DNA from: Nelumbo lutea
Taxonomy: Eukaryota; Streptophyta; Magnoliopsida; Proteales; Nelumbonaceae
Direction: 5' to 3'
DNA: 64,000 nt
NCBI GenBank assembly: GCA_022828595.1
Contig: JAKGHH010000001.1
Location: 69,436,401 to 69,500,400 of the forward strand
Below, in pieces: positions 24,301 through 37,482 of this stretch. Numbering within the stretch: position 1 is the stretch's first letter; every line of letters begins with the position of its first letter. A model generated the notes under the pieces. The model made no database searches. It saw only the letters and a list, made by a program, of their open reading frames with translations, and was not told the DNA's origin. The translations under genes and the position numbers were made by a program.

Positions 24301-25627
24301 AATTGAATTTGGTTGGTTTTACCAATTTATTTTGAACAAATAAAGACTTCTCTGACCTGTGTATTAGGTGGTCATAAATCAAATGGCTGCCAAATTCATG
24401 TATGTTGCATTTTTACATTGGAGGTACTTTGAAAATGTTGCCTTCAATGAACTTATTTGAGATTTGGGATGGTTAAGTTGTATTGTTGCCTATGATCTGT
24501 TCACATGGATTTATTCAGGCCTGTAAGCAGGGAAAGAGTTCATGGACAAAGAAATAAGTTTTCTCCCAGTTCACAATTCCAGAATTCCTGGCTGTTTCTG
24601 ATTTTGGTAAAATTTGAGTGTTTTAATAGTTATTTTCTAGTTTATTAATGTCTGGGGTTAATCATTTTAGAGTGGAATTAATTTGCACAGTTTTATCAGA
24701 GAGTTTTCAGAACTGATAAAGCTGGTTGTAGGGTTAGTTTGGTCTTTTTGCTTTTATTTCTCTGTTAATTCTAGTGTTAGATATTGGGCCTTTTGTCTCA
24801 TGGGTAATGATGTAATCACAACATTAATATAATAAAAGAAATTGGGGCAGCAGTTAGAGATTGATAGTGCTCTTCGATCTCAATGAGCTTTCAGCCCCTG
24901 TTTTCCAACTTCTTCTCTTCTCCTTCTCTTCTACACTAATCCAAATGATACCTGGATTAGAGTTGGGTTATTTTCAGATTTATTTTGCTTATTTTCCCTG
25001 GTCTGATCACAGACTACATGAATCCAGCTTTGCCATTCTGTTCTGTTTAATGTCATATCCATTGTTAAATTATGAGTGCAAATTTTCCCTTAAGCATATG
25101 CCATGTTAATAAAACCAATTTCTGTTTGTTAAAAAGAATAGCGCCACATTTTTCTCTTAACCTATTTTTCTTGTGTTTTGCATGATTTTGATTTTATGAG
25201 ATGGGTGATTGAGTTGTCTATCCAATAAGACCAAGATCTTGTAAATTTGACTTTTTTTTTTCAGTTAAATTGTGGCCATTTTATTGAAATGTCAGTTTTT
25301 GACGGGATTTGAGTCTTTCTAATTATTTAGGTCAATATTGGAGTTGCTTTTTTTTTTTTTTAGTTGTGGAAGGATTAACAAAATGTTGTTGGAGTTATTT
25401 TATGAGTTAGAAACCGTATTTGGTTGTCCCTTGGGTTATGTATAAGGTTTTCTTATTTTGAAGCGGTTAAAACTTAAAAGTTGTTTTTGAGTCTAAGTAG
25501 GAGTCTTTAAGGGGTGATCTGATCCCTTATGATCAGTCTATGAATAGACTTATTGTAGTTGAAATTTTAGAGTTGAATTAATGGAACAAGTAGTTTGTTT
25601 TAAAGTTATTTGTGGGTAAAAGTGTTT

Positions 25628-25661
<34 letters not shown>

Positions 25662-28600
25662 TCCCTCTTAAGGTGAAATATTTCATATCTCTCTACTTGT
25701 TTCAATTCTGAACATTTTTCTCTCATAATTCAGACCCCTAAATTCACCTTATTTAGATTTTTCTCCTTTTCATCCTACATCATGGCTATTGTCTATCATA
25801 TGAATATAATCATACCCTCTTATAGGATCCCTGTCTTTTTTCCCATGTTTGTTTTGTGTTGATGAGTGAGGATCAATCACTTATTTTTTTTAGTTTTTTT
25901 TTTATAATTTTTTTTTATGGATAACTTTTTAAACTTTTATTAATTGTGGAAAAACTCTGGAGACATTTCCCCAATATAACTTTCCATTGTACTCCTTGAT
26001 TAGCTAACTTGTCAAAGAGCCTGTTCACTGAATGTTGAACCAAGGAGAAGATTATTTTTGACTGCTCAGCCAGGTGCCTTCTCTTATAATATGGTTTTGT
26101 CATAATGCTAAGCTATTGTTTTGAAACCAGTGTACATGTTCTTTTTAGTCACCCTCTACCAGCAAATTATCATAGTTAAGCTGTTGTCTTGACTCTTCAC
26201 TTTGGTCCCCACTGCTATCTCATATTGCTGGTTTGATGGAAGCTCCCTTACCAATTCTGGGGTGGCTGGAGTTGGTGGAAACCCGAAAATTCTCTTTACA
26301 TGAATGTAGCAGCCTTTGTGCCTTTAGCTCTTCCATCTGGATGTGGCTTCTGCAAAGGTAAGCTGGTCGCTCTCACTGACAGGTGAAAGCAAATATGTTG
26401 CTTTTCTGTGCCTTAATTAGGCAATTGTCTTCTTTACATTGTTCAGATTTGATGGATCATCAGAGTTACACTCATCTGCTGCTGGCTCAGAAAGATTTTG
26501 TGAACGTGTGGCCATTGCGTGTGCATGCGCACAAGTGCAAAGCAACAGCTGCAATTAGAGTTTTGTTTTTTGGGGGGCTGGTGCTTTTCTTATTTTTCTC
26601 GTGTTTGAACATCCTTACATGTTATAAACAATTATATTTTTTATCTACTTAAAATTCACAATGTAATACTGTATGGGAAACACTTGTTAAATGCATGCTT
26701 GACAGCTTCTGGCAAAGAAAGATGAACCTACATGTCTCCAGCATTTTGTTGGGAATGTATTTTGTGACATGGTAAAAAGTCCTTAGGAAGAACTTGTCCA
26801 TATACAATATGATATTATTATTGTGTTGGAGTATTTGTAGCATAGTTATCAAGGCATTGCTTATGTGGGCACCTAGGCAATGAGGTGCTGTATGTTTTTG
26901 TTGCCTTGAGTTCTACCTTTTTTGCACACATTAGGTGCCTGCCTATTTAAGGAAAATGTTAAGGTGGAGGTGGCTGCCTTATAATCAATTCAACTAAGCA
27001 TCATTCCAAATACATTGGGTTGGCTTGAATTTTGTTCTTCCATTCTACTCTGTTTAGTGCCATGTAAACTCTTAAAGCATGGATTCTCAGATCATTTCTA
27101 ACTACAACCCATGTCCTATTTGGCTTACTCCTCTTCTAGACCCTTAAACTTGCAACAGTTGACTTCTTACTGGTGCTGTAGATGTTCTTCTCTGCACATG
27201 ACCAAACCATCTCAGTCTATTCCCTCATTTTATCACCCATTTCTATCCATCCCAATATTTTCATTTCTTACAAAACATATTTTTGGAGGCTTGGACAAAA
27301 TTGTTTCTTGACTGCCCAACACTTATCTTCTTGAATTCATTTACTTGTTATCTTGCTTTTTGTTTATATCTTGATGTAATAAATTAATACTAACGAGTTT
27401 TTGATTCAATTTGCTGGTGGCCTTCTGCCTTGTTTGTTTGCTTGTATTTGTGCTTTTAGGGAAATTCATCATCTTGCATGTGCCTTGCTGTTTTGTCATA
27501 TGGAAGTGATTTTATTGCAATTTATCACTAGAAATGTCATTCCCTTATGAAATGGATGATATAATGCGTTTTGTGTTGATTTTCATTATTATTGGCTATT
27601 CTTTTATTATTTCTCAATATAAAATAACAGGAAAGTGAAAATATGTTGAAATTCATTATGCAACAAATTTGTAAAGTGTAAACTATAATTTCCTTTTCTT
27701 TTTTTTTTCTGATCAGAAACGATGGTTGGCATCATTTTAGTAATCAAAACTGTTTCTTTGTGACTTCATTTTACTGCTGCAGGCATCTCATGTCAAGAGT
27801 AATATATCCCAGTTTTCTGGTTTCATATGGCATGAAAATGAGGTAATGTATTCAAAGAGATCCATTGATTTTCACTTCCCTTTGTGTGATACTTTTATTT
27901 TATTAGAAGGCAAAAGAGACTGTTGCATGGACATGGGTATGGTAATTGGACTCTGACCCATTGTCATGGAGGTTGACTCTGCAATATGAATGAAACATGA
28001 CACTTTGGAATGTGTTCAAATTAGTGTTTACTATTAAAAAACTTTTCATGGCGACATACCCTGTAAATTCAATCATTATATACCTAATAGGATTTCGTGT
28101 AAGTAAATCTAAATATGTTTTCTTGTTACCAAGTAACATTGTATGGGAAAATTGGAATCCACTATACACAGTCAAATACACAGGGAGGAGGAAAACCATA
28201 TTAAGATGTTTCCCCTCAGGTGCCAGAACCCAGAATCATACTTCTTCCATTTATGAGAGTCCATGTGATATGTGTAAATATATGGCTGATTTTATTTGTA
28301 AGGCTCTGGTTAGTAGCATTATATAAGCATCTATTTTGTTTCCTTAATTTAAAATCTGTTGTAATTGCAGGAAAAGCAAAAGCTGAAAATAAAAGAGAAA
28401 CTTGACAAGTGTGTGAAAGAAAAATTATTAGAATTCTGTGATGTCCTTGACATACATGTTGCAAAGGCTACAACAAGGAAGGTCTGTTTTCTTAACTACA
28501 TATAGATCTTGTCTGTGAAAATCATCTGCCACCGTTATATCTGCAGAATTATTTCTTTCAGGAGTATTATATATTTACTTAATTTTGTTGCAACTAGCCA

Positions 28601-31600
28601 AAGATACAGGCATAAAAAACATAAAATTCCCAGCATTGTGTTATTATCCATTTGTCCCATGTTGGTAGTATGGGATGCTAATGTGAGGTATCCCACGTTG
28701 GTAGTATGGGATGCTAATGTGAGGTATCCCATATCGATAGTATGGGATGCTGTTGTGGGGTATATATGTGCTTGGCTTCCCTCCCTCTAACAGCTAGCTT
28801 TTAGGGGTGAATTCTCCTGAGGCACATACCACCTTGCAATGTATTCTCAATTCCTTTTCAGAGGCGTACACCTAAGGGGGAATGCCATTCCGGTTCTGAT
28901 TCCGGACCCTATTCCCATGAACCAAACAGGACTTAGATGTCATTTCTCATTACATATGTCTTGCCAAATTTAAATAAAATGCAAGTATGATGATACTGTT
29001 ACACTAGGCATGCACCTGTATCCTGGTATCATAGCTAGCATCAGATACCTTTGTGTTGCCATTTTATATTGTTTTTTCACGAAATTATCTAGATTCATAA
29101 CATGATTTGTACGGATAAACTAAACAATCATCATGGCAATTCAATAGAAGTTTTCACTCTAAGGAACCTCGATTTATACATGCAGGAAGATATTGTGACA
29201 AAGCTAATTGACTTTTTGGCAGCTCCACAGGCAACTACTGATGTGTTACTTGCAGAAAAGGAGTTGGTTTGTTTGCCTTGCCTGGAGCTTGTTACTGAAA
29301 TGATGCTTGTCTTGAGGGAATTGCTTTCATTCTGATGTTTGTGTTTGTTTGTCTTTTGTTGAATCAGTCAGGTAAGACTAGAAAGCGTAAGAGGGTTCTG
29401 AAAAGAAGTGCATCCAAGTCTGGAGACACGTCAACAAGAAGCTCACGAAAGGTATTCTTTCTTGATGAACCAGCAAAATGCATATGGTTGAGCAGTGTAT
29501 TTGTCATTGGAAATGTATATTGTTCTGTGCTTTGCTAGGTAGTTGCTGTCAAGGGGCCAGGTAAACACAATAAACCCAAAGCCATTTATTACATTCTGTT
29601 TAAGGTACCAGTTCTGATGGGTCAGTTTTGGATCCAATATTTGTGTTCTGAAATAAATGCGTCTTAGTGTGTCTACTCTGATCCGGCTCAATAAGGACCC
29701 AACTAGTTTCCTAGTTGGATCTTTTAATAAGCTTTCTTGAACAACCCATGAATCTTCTCCAAGTGGCATCTTAATTTTGGACTCAAAAGAAGTCCATGCT
29801 CTTCTCCCCAGCTTTTGTTCAATTGATAAAAAGTTAGGCCCAAAGTTGGTTGCCGATTTTCAAAATAAAGCCATTTTTATTGGCAATTATTTATTAAAAA
29901 ATAAGACTTTGAGCAGCAATAATTGATTTGCAAAAGCTTACAAGGTCGAATTGCTTAGGTTAAAACTTTGAGTGGCTATTATTACTTTTTTTTATGATCA
30001 ACTGTAAAATATAATTTTATTAAAAGTGAGGGAAATGACACCAAGAAAGGCACTTTTGAGCAAGACAGGGTCAGCAGGGACAGTACAGCACAGTTTAAAG
30101 ATGACCACATATCTCTTTAGTTATTAAAATGAAGTTCTACTTTGGCACTTTGCATGCTCAGTACCTGGACAAGCCCAGGCTAAGCTGTCTCTTGACACCC
30201 CTGATTTGGCTAGAGTATCAGCAAGATCATTAGCAGACCTTGGAGTTCATTTGAACAAGAAGTTCAAATTCCTTCCCAAGGACAAAGCTTTCGTTATTGA
30301 AAAACCAATACCTGATTTACCTGCGTTGCTGAGACTGCAACCATGAAAATTAAGCTTTAGCCACCAGCATCTCATGGTATCCATGCCTCTGCTTCATCCT
30401 TATAAACAATATAATTAAGGCATTGCCCATGTGATTGAGTAGACCCTGCAGTATGAATGTAATTATCTTAGTAGGGGCAAATGTAGAACCAGCATTCCGA
30501 TCAACACCTTTTGAATTGATCAAAAAAAAAAAAATCAAACACCTTTTGGTTTTTAAATGTTTTAACAAATTTTGAAGTTTCTTATTTTGGACAATAATAT
30601 ATTTTACTGGTGTTTTATGGCAGAGATAACAAAGTCTCTGTTTATTTTGTTTTGGACCGAGGAACTGAAATAACTGCATTTTTTTTGTTTTTAAAACCTT
30701 TCTTCGAACGAGGGATGCTATAAGAAATGATCTGTTTTTTGACAATCAGGTGTAGTCATGTAACAAAAAACATCAAGTTTGTAATTTTGTTACTGTACAT
30801 ATGACATTAAGTATATCATACGTGTGCATGTTTATATATGTGCATTACAAAAATTGTTTAATTTTTTAAAGTCACCTACATAACACTTATCTTTGCCAAG
30901 CCAAAAAGCACAAGTATTGCCTGTTTTCTTTAGTTTCCCTGCTCATTACATGTTTGATTTACTACTGTGTTAAACAGAAACAAAGGTCTGAAGACACTCA
31001 AAAACAGAAGGGGAAGAAGAGTGCAGCTGAAATAGAAGATGAATCAGAAGAAGAAAATGGTGTTCCTGGTGGATCTGAGGATGAAGCAGCTGACCATTCT
31101 GAGAGAGAGGAAAGGGAAGATGAATCTGCAGATGAGTCTGCAGAAGAGACGAAGAAACGCGGACGTGGTTCAAAGAAGCCAACACCAAAAAAGGAATCTG
31201 CTGGGAAGACTAAAACCAAGAAAATAGCAACCCCCCAAAAAGCTAGTCCTATCCAATCACCAAAAAGAATTCCTAGCAAATCTTCATCCAGGCATTCCAA
31301 GGCTGACAGTACAAGCATTACAAACCCAAAGGTGTCAAGAAAGAAGAAAATTGAAGAGGCCACTAAGAAAAAAACATCAACTCCTGTGAAATCTGCTACT
31401 AAGAAAAAGGGCACCAGTGAAAAAAGTGGTAATGTTCAATTTTTTTCTCTAGTATTTTTCTTCGGTTGTTGACAACAGATGAGGAAGCAATTTTATTGAA
31501 ATCGAGAAAGAAAATCAAAGAAAAGCCCCCAGGCTTCCCCCATGATGGGAATCAGCTTAAAGCATATCAGATAAGAAACAAACTGTTCCTATGCTTAAAT

Positions 31601-33294
31601 AAAAAAAAAATATTCCTATGCTTATTTGCTGCTAGGCAGAGCTTGTTCAGCCTACTACATTTCTAGACAGCAGGGATAGTTTTGTGATTTTGCATGTTTG
31701 AGTGTTATTTTTAGGAACAAGTCTTATTTTAGTTTTGTTCCTCGTTTTGTTTTTTTCGGTTATAGTTGTTTGGGGCAGGTTTAGTCTATCTAATTTAACT
31801 TCCTTTGTAAGTTTAGCTTGTGGGGCAAGTTAAGTAGTGAGGACAGTTTCTATACCTTGGGAAGCTTCTTTTTTATTAAACTTGTAGGCTCTTTGGGAGA
31901 AAGAACAAGTGAAAGCTTCTCTACAGAATTTGGTGTGATTGCCAATTTTAGGGTGTAATCGTCCATCCTTGGTGTTGTTGCCTAGGATTGTGTCTCTTAC
32001 ATTCCCCTCTTGTTCTTTATTCTTATTTGATATTTTTGTTTGTGACCATCACTTGAATTTAGTTGCAAAAGAAGTGCTGAATCACAAAGATCCTGCATTT
32101 CACTCTTCCCCCTATTATTTTTCTGATTGAAATTAAAATCTAGTAGTTTCTGTTGCATAAATTTTAAGAAAATCAAGATGATGAACGGTTCTGACAATTC
32201 ATTTATTATGATTAACCATGACAAGAAATTGCCTTTGTTTCTTAAGGTAAAAAGGCAATTGAAGAGGAGGAAATGAAACCAAGTGAAGATGAGCTAAGGG
32301 ATGCAATATGCGAAATTCTAAAGGAAGTTGATTTTAACACGGTATGCTGCTTATTTTTCTGCTTTATAGTGTGATGTTAGAAACTTAGAATATAAGTATG
32401 CAATCTAGTTAATCCAGACATTCTGTGATCTTTGGGCTCTGGCCACTGGCGGGTTGGCCTAGATTTGCATGGTCTTTTGATCTGTATGCTCTCTTAGCCA
32501 CATGTTAGTGTTCTCATAAGTTTCCCCAGGAATTTCTCTTGGGTATCTTGCTCTAATTATTTTGTTATCTTCATTTATGCTATCATTTCTATAGTTCATT
32601 CTTTTTTCTGTAGTGTCTTTCATTTCATCTTTCCATGTATTATTTGTGCCTCCAGCTATTCATTATTATCCTGGCATTCTTTTATTTATGCTGTTTTTTT
32701 TTTTTTTTTTTCTATTTTGCAGGCAACATTTACTGACATCCTCAAGCAACTTGGTATGCACTCTCATCTATCCATAAATATTATCGTAGATTTGGTATCT
32801 TTAGGATGCAGGAAACTTCAGTAGCATGATGCTGCTTAGACATATTCTTATTGCTGGCTTCTCTGAATTGTTCAATGTTTAATGCCCTTATCTTATTCAT
32901 CTATCAGTTGCATTGTTTTCTTCTTTGATCAATTGATCTGGTCCACGATCTTCCTGTGCATGTCTCTGTATTTGCTTGTGTATTAAAGTGAGGATTTCTC
33001 CAAATTAAGAAAAATTCCTCATAGCATCTGTTTGAATGCTTAAGAAAACAAAGTTGTTTTTTTTTTTTTTTCCTTCCAGTTTCTATACCTAATCTGCTGA
33101 TAAATATTTACCTTCTTTCAGCTCGCAGATTTGATACTGATCTCACATCAAGAAAGTCCGCTATAAAGGTCATGATCCAGGAGGAGCTGACCAAACTAGC
33201 TGATGAGGCCGAAGAGAATGAGGATGACGAAGATGGTGAAGGTGATGCCGAGAAAGACGACCCAAAACCTACAAGCCATGTGGTGGGGACTTGA
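21323..33294 (+). CDS. DEK: DEK domain-containing chromatin protein
   Basis: DEK proteins bind chromatin and histones in the nucleus and affect nucleosome structure and expression. Coding exons with GT-AG borders: 21323-22096, 22204-22237, 23646-23725, 27783-27842, 28371-28481, 29186-29266, 29368-29451, 30978-31428, 32247-32341, 32723-32753 and 33122-33294. They join without a frame break into 657 residues. Residues 1-230 are Glu/Lys-rich with two GSKRRGRGRK-like basic motifs (116, 192). Residues 259-380 are the conserved core (GRGTPLKDIPN, YKLSRRK, NISQFSGFIW) with a SAP-like segment (KLDKCVKEKLLEFCDVLDI). Residues 409-558 are charged and probably disordered. The C-terminal DEK_C domain starts near 569 (PSEDELRDAICEILKEVDF) and ends in an acidic tail. 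The start is the first in-frame ATG of the Met-Ala-Glu frame; the donor after residue 380 is the least certain border. Plant paralogues are numerous, so the exact orthologue is not assigned. Confidence 0.93.
25630..25665. repeat. CT microsatellite in DEK intron
   Basis: A run of CT/TCTC units lies within the 4.06-kb intron (23726-27782). The rest of that intron shows no gene. Confidence 0.9.
28656..28763. repeat. 36-bp minisatellite, three copies, in DEK intron
   Basis: Copies begin CCCATGTTGGTAGTATGGG at 28656, CCCACGTTGGTAGTATGGG at 28692 and CCCATATCGATAGTATGGG at 28728. The first two are nearly identical; the third is more diverged. Confidence 0.85.
28882..28935. mobile_element. Half MITE (GTTTGGTTC family) in DEK intron
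   Basis: The segment ends in CCCATGAACCAAACAGGACT, the right terminal repeat of the family seen whole at 18472 and 41453. It is preceded by GATTCCGGACCCTATTCCC. The left half is missing. Confidence 0.55.
29990..30540 (-). mobile_element. LINE fragment (RNase H end) in DEK intron
   Basis: On the minus strand, 30363-30124 reads as one frame with WLKLNFHGCSLSNAGKSG, GFSITKALSLGRN, and then TPRSANDLADTLAKSGVSR. That is the C-terminal RNase H-like domain of plant non-LTR retrotransposons. A single stop precedes TPRSAN, at a position where Trp is usual. A run of T on the plus strand at 29986-29993 would be the poly(A) tail of the minus-strand LINE. The middle of the domain is deleted, and the 5' limit is uncertain. 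Confidence 0.7.
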
Positions 33295-33760
33295 CTGTTA
33301 GGATGGGATACAAAAATGAAAGAAATGGTAATATAGATGCTTTTATCCTTTCCTTTCTTTGGTTATTCTCTGATGTAAGTATTGTTTTGGTCTGGCCAGA
33401 TGTAATTTATTGCAAAGGTGGTTTACTGCTGACAACCCGAGACAATTCCGTGTAACTTGTTCGTGGCTGCCGGTGACAATGTGTTGTATACACAAATACA
33501 AATATGTAGCCATTTTCTTTCTAGTTTGTTTTTACACCATTTATCAGCTAAATTATGGCGTCTTGTAGGCTGTAGCATTAACCACAAAATGGAACGTTGG
33601 GTGTCATCCCTAAAGAGCCTTGGTCACTTAAATCCATGGAATGTACGACACCTAGTGGCTGAGATTTTCAACCCTAACCCTATGCTGATTTGTTCTTCAT
33701 TTTTTGTTCTCTTTTTGTTGGTTTATGATACGCCATCGGGTTTTCTGTTGTACGTGTAAT
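33295..33760 (+). other. 3' UTR and end of the DEK transcript
   Basis: Non-coding sequence follows the TGA at 33292-33294. Several T-rich and TGTAA-like elements at 33370-33420 could direct polyadenylation. The exact cleavage site cannot be fixed from the sequence. Confidence 0.4.
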
Positions 33761-35577
33761 GAATTGCTGGAAGTCCATTGTCCAGGTGTCCAGATTTCTG
33801 TGCAATACACCATCCAGGAGCATCTATGCCTTTGAAGTTTGAACTACGTATGAATCAAACGGTAGTGAGTACTGAGTGTTCTCTAAATCTATATTTATAT
33901 ATACTGGTCAGGCCCCTTTTGATGCATGGATGTTAAAATGAATTGTGGCAAGTGTTTTATTGATAGTCAATTTGGCCGAGTGGTATCAACTATTAAGTTC
34001 AACCCATATTATCTTGGGTTACACGTTATTAGATAAATTTGTGTTAATTTTTATCATTACATTTTATTAGTTTTATTTATTACACTTGAATGCAACGATG
34101 CATAGGTTGGGCAATGCTGAATCTTATCCATCTTAGCATTGTGTTACGTATTGTTTAATAAATTAAAAGAACAAAAAATCTAGAAGCGATTATGGAGAGG
34201 GAATTTCTTTTTTTAAGGCAAGTATAAATAATGTTTATTTTAATAAACTATTTTTTGTTAATTTATTCATTTTTAAATTAATAAATTATTTTTTGATAAG
34301 TTTGCCAAACCTAATAATTCGTGTGGTTGAGATAACAATAACACCTAATAGTTTCCAAGGCTCGTAGTTCCAACTTCCAAGTTTCAAATTTTGTTATGGG
34401 ATCGAGACCGGGCCAGGCGACCAATTAGCTTTTACAATAAAACCGGATTTTGAAATAGCTAGATTTCCAAAATATTCACTTGGGCCAAATCCTTAATAAT
34501 TGATCATATTAATGATTGGCAATTTGGGTTGCATGATTACCTAATGTTTCTTTTTGGCTTTATATTGATATTAAATAGGTTTTAACTATGAATCATGAGC
34601 TTTACCTTGCTTTTCCAATTTTTAACTTCCACAATTTTATTTTTCACCTGGTCAAGTGCTTGGCCCGAATTGTTGGAATTGTCAATCGGATCCAGGTTTC
34701 TGAACACTGGTCAATGGTTCCAATTCGGCTATTTAGCAAATGACCACTTCACTTAGTTTGCATCTTTCATCCTCCTAAGAAAATCTATTAGGGCTTTCCA
34801 TTTATTTAGATCATATCCTGCAGCACAAAACATGGCAACCAAAATAAAAAGATGCATTCCAGAATAAAATGAACTATACGGTATTGATCAATTTCAAGAG
34901 AAACCTATACCTTATGCACTAGAGAAAAAGCATAGAACAAATGAGACGATTTTTATAATTGTACATGACTTTCTTCCCCTGATGAAATTGGAGGATTCTC
35001 CCTTCTTCGAACTAGTTTTTTTTTTTTTTTTTTGGTGTGATAAAACTCCTTGGAATTTATGATCAACTTTTTTTGCCAATAGTCAGATGCATTCTGCTGA
35101 TAACTGTACACATCCTAGGAGAAATAAGCATCAACAGGAGTTCCTGGAAAAAACAAGGAACCAAGTCTACTAAATACAAGCCTTTAAGCATTGCCAGAAG
35201 CTAGTGTTTTCAAAATTTGTCGCCTGACTGTTTATGTTTCACTCCAAAACTGTTTTTTGGCCAAGAACCATTGATTTGGTTGACGAACCACTGACCTAGG
35301 CGGTTGAACTGTCCCGGATAATGGCTTTTGGCCATTTTTGTTTTTTTAATTTTTTATTTTTTATTTCTCAAAGTGGCCTATCTGTTTGACCCAAGAACCG
35401 AACCCCAGAACGTTTCCTTGTCTGGTCTGGTTTTAAAAACCTTTCTAGAAGCTTCTTTTTGGTATATCTCTGTACTGAAAACAGAAATGTTCCCATTTGG
35501 TATTGTGGATATGCTATAGTAACAAGACAATATAATGTATGTCATAAGTGAGATTTTACAAGGATTAAGTAATATAA
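33761..35577. other. Intergenic
   Basis: AT-rich, with a T run near 35015-35032. No gene or clearly bounded repeat is recognised. Confidence 0.4.
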
Positions 35578-36069
35578 TGTTGGGGTTCTGTCTTATTTTT
35601 CAACTGTTGGATTATTTTTAATCTAACAGTTGGTGTGGTCCCTCTTTAGGCTAAATAGGGTTTTACATATAAAATGTTTTTTTGTAAGGTTAGTTTTTGA
35701 GAGAGTGAGAGGTAAAGAGAAAGAAAGTACTCTTGGTGTAAGAGTGGAGTTTTTCTCTTGTTTTTGTTCTTTAGGTTGTAAGAGAAAAATGGAGAGTGGG
35801 TGTATAAGTTCTAAGGATTGGTTTGGGTTGCAAACCACAAGATACTTGTATTGTTTCTTAGTTTCTTTCATAGTGAAAACATTTTTCATATCTCTTGTGG
35901 ACGTAGGCGGTAAGGCTGAACTACGTAAATCCTTTGTATTCTTAATGGCGCTTATTTGTATTTGTCTTTGCTTTGATTATGTTATTTTTATTGCTGTTGG
36001 ATTTTCTTAGTTGTTATTTCAAACACTTTGTTGATTTATTTTGTGGGTGATTGTTGTGAGGCCCCGACA
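35578..36069 (+). repeat. 5' LTR of the copia element
   Basis: Begins TGTTGGGG and ends GACA, directly before the primer-binding site. It aligns along its whole length with 37483-37978. Confidence 0.9.
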
Positions 36070-36144
36070 AAGTGGTATCGGAGCTCCAAGGTTGGTGTTT
36101 ACAAACTATTTATGAAATTGCTCAAGAGACACTAGCAACAAATG

Positions 36145-36965
36145 GCACAAGTTCTCAGTTTCAGATTGAGAGGTATGATGGCAAAGGCAACTTTACCTTA
36201 TGGTTAAGAAGGTAAAGGACATCTTGGTTCGACAAGGTTTGGCTAGAGCGTTGAAGGGAAATGATGGTAAGCCAAAAGACATGAAGGATGCTAATTAGGA
36301 AGACATCGAGTCAAGGTGTGTTAATATGATTGCTCATAGCTGATAACATTATGTTTAATGTCATGGAGGAAGATTCTTCACCAGAGTTGTGGGAAAAAGC
36401 TTAACTACAAAGTTATACATGAAGTGACATTTATACAGGCTAAATATGGGAGAAGGTGGGAATCTTCCGAAACACCTGAATGTGTTCAATAGTATCTTGG
36501 ATCAACTAGGGAATGTCGATGTCAATGTGGAGAAAAAAGACAATGGCCTTTTGCTTCTTAGATCAGAAAGGAAGGTCATTTGATAGGAGATTTGAGAGCA
36601 GCATGTCTAAATCCAAGGCCAAAGAAAAGGGCAAAGTACAACGCTACAAATGCAAGGAATTTGGTTATATGAAAAGAGATTGTCCTGCATGAAAAAAGGG
36701 TGGGAATGAATCTGGAAGCATGGATATTGCATCGAATGATGATGGAGATGTTCTTACAGTCTCTGAAGGTACATGCAAAATTTCTCCAAATGAGTGGGTT
36801 TTAGATTTTGGGTCTTCTATGCATATTTTCTACAAGAAGGAATATTTTGATACGTTTCAAGAGAGGAAGACAAATGTTGTCTCATTGGGTGGTGGATCTA
36901 CATGTGACATCACAATTGTTGGGACAATGAAAATAACATGTTTGATGGAGCGATTCACACTTTGA
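36145..36965 (+). pseudogene. Copia Gag and start of protease (broken)
   Basis: The Gag N-terminus reads FQIERYDGKGNFTLWLRR near 36160, then DILVRQGLARALKG, in a frame with stops. The CCHC knuckle near 36640-36690 reads YKCKEFGYMKRDCPA; its first Cys is Arg and its His is Tyr, so the zinc site is lost. 36720-36965 continues with WVLDFGSSMHIFYKKEYFDTF, the retropepsin entry of copia elements with its Asp retained. After that the frame breaks and the 3' LTR follows about 0.5 kb later. Confidence 0.8.
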
Positions 36966-37482
36966 GTGGTGTGGCATATGTTCCAAAAATGTATAAGAAT
37001 CTAATATCACTAAGTTGATTGGACTCTGATGGTTGAAAGGTCTTTGCTATAGGTGGAGTTATGAAAATCACACGTGGCGGCATGGTTGGGAGTATAATGG
37101 TTTCCATGGCCTTAATAGGATGTTGGAAATAGAGTGTGCAAGGTAGTGTGGCCACATAGAGGGTCTCTTTCCAAATAAAGTGGAGACAAGTGCTACAAGT
37201 TTCCTACGTACATATGATGGTGAGAGTAATATTTCTGTTGGGTGAGAGGAAGGATTGAGGTCCTTCTCTAGAGTTAAGTAGGACTATTAGTGTAGGTGCA
37301 GATACACAAGTACATTGGCCATTTGGTTTAAATCAGGTGGAGTCAAGACCAAGTGATTCAAGTTATGTATAGCTAGTGGTGTTTGTTTTATAAGGCTAAT
37401 GGAGATTTACAGTGTTTGTGAATAGGTGGAGGCATAAATGGTAAATCTCCAAGGTTGTTGAAAAATAAGTCAAGGTGGAGAT

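Noticed and set aside
24640..25670. Possible copia LTR fragments in the large DEK intron
   Set aside because: Words such as TGTTGGAG and TCTATGAATAGAC are suggestive, but boundaries and a second copy are lacking.
28656..28763. CRISPR-like regular repeats
   Set aside because: The three units are directly abutting with no spacers and lie in a plant intron.
31680..32060. Possible solo copia LTR in a DEK intron
   Set aside because: Only general LTR-like composition; no TG...CA ends or target duplication could be found.
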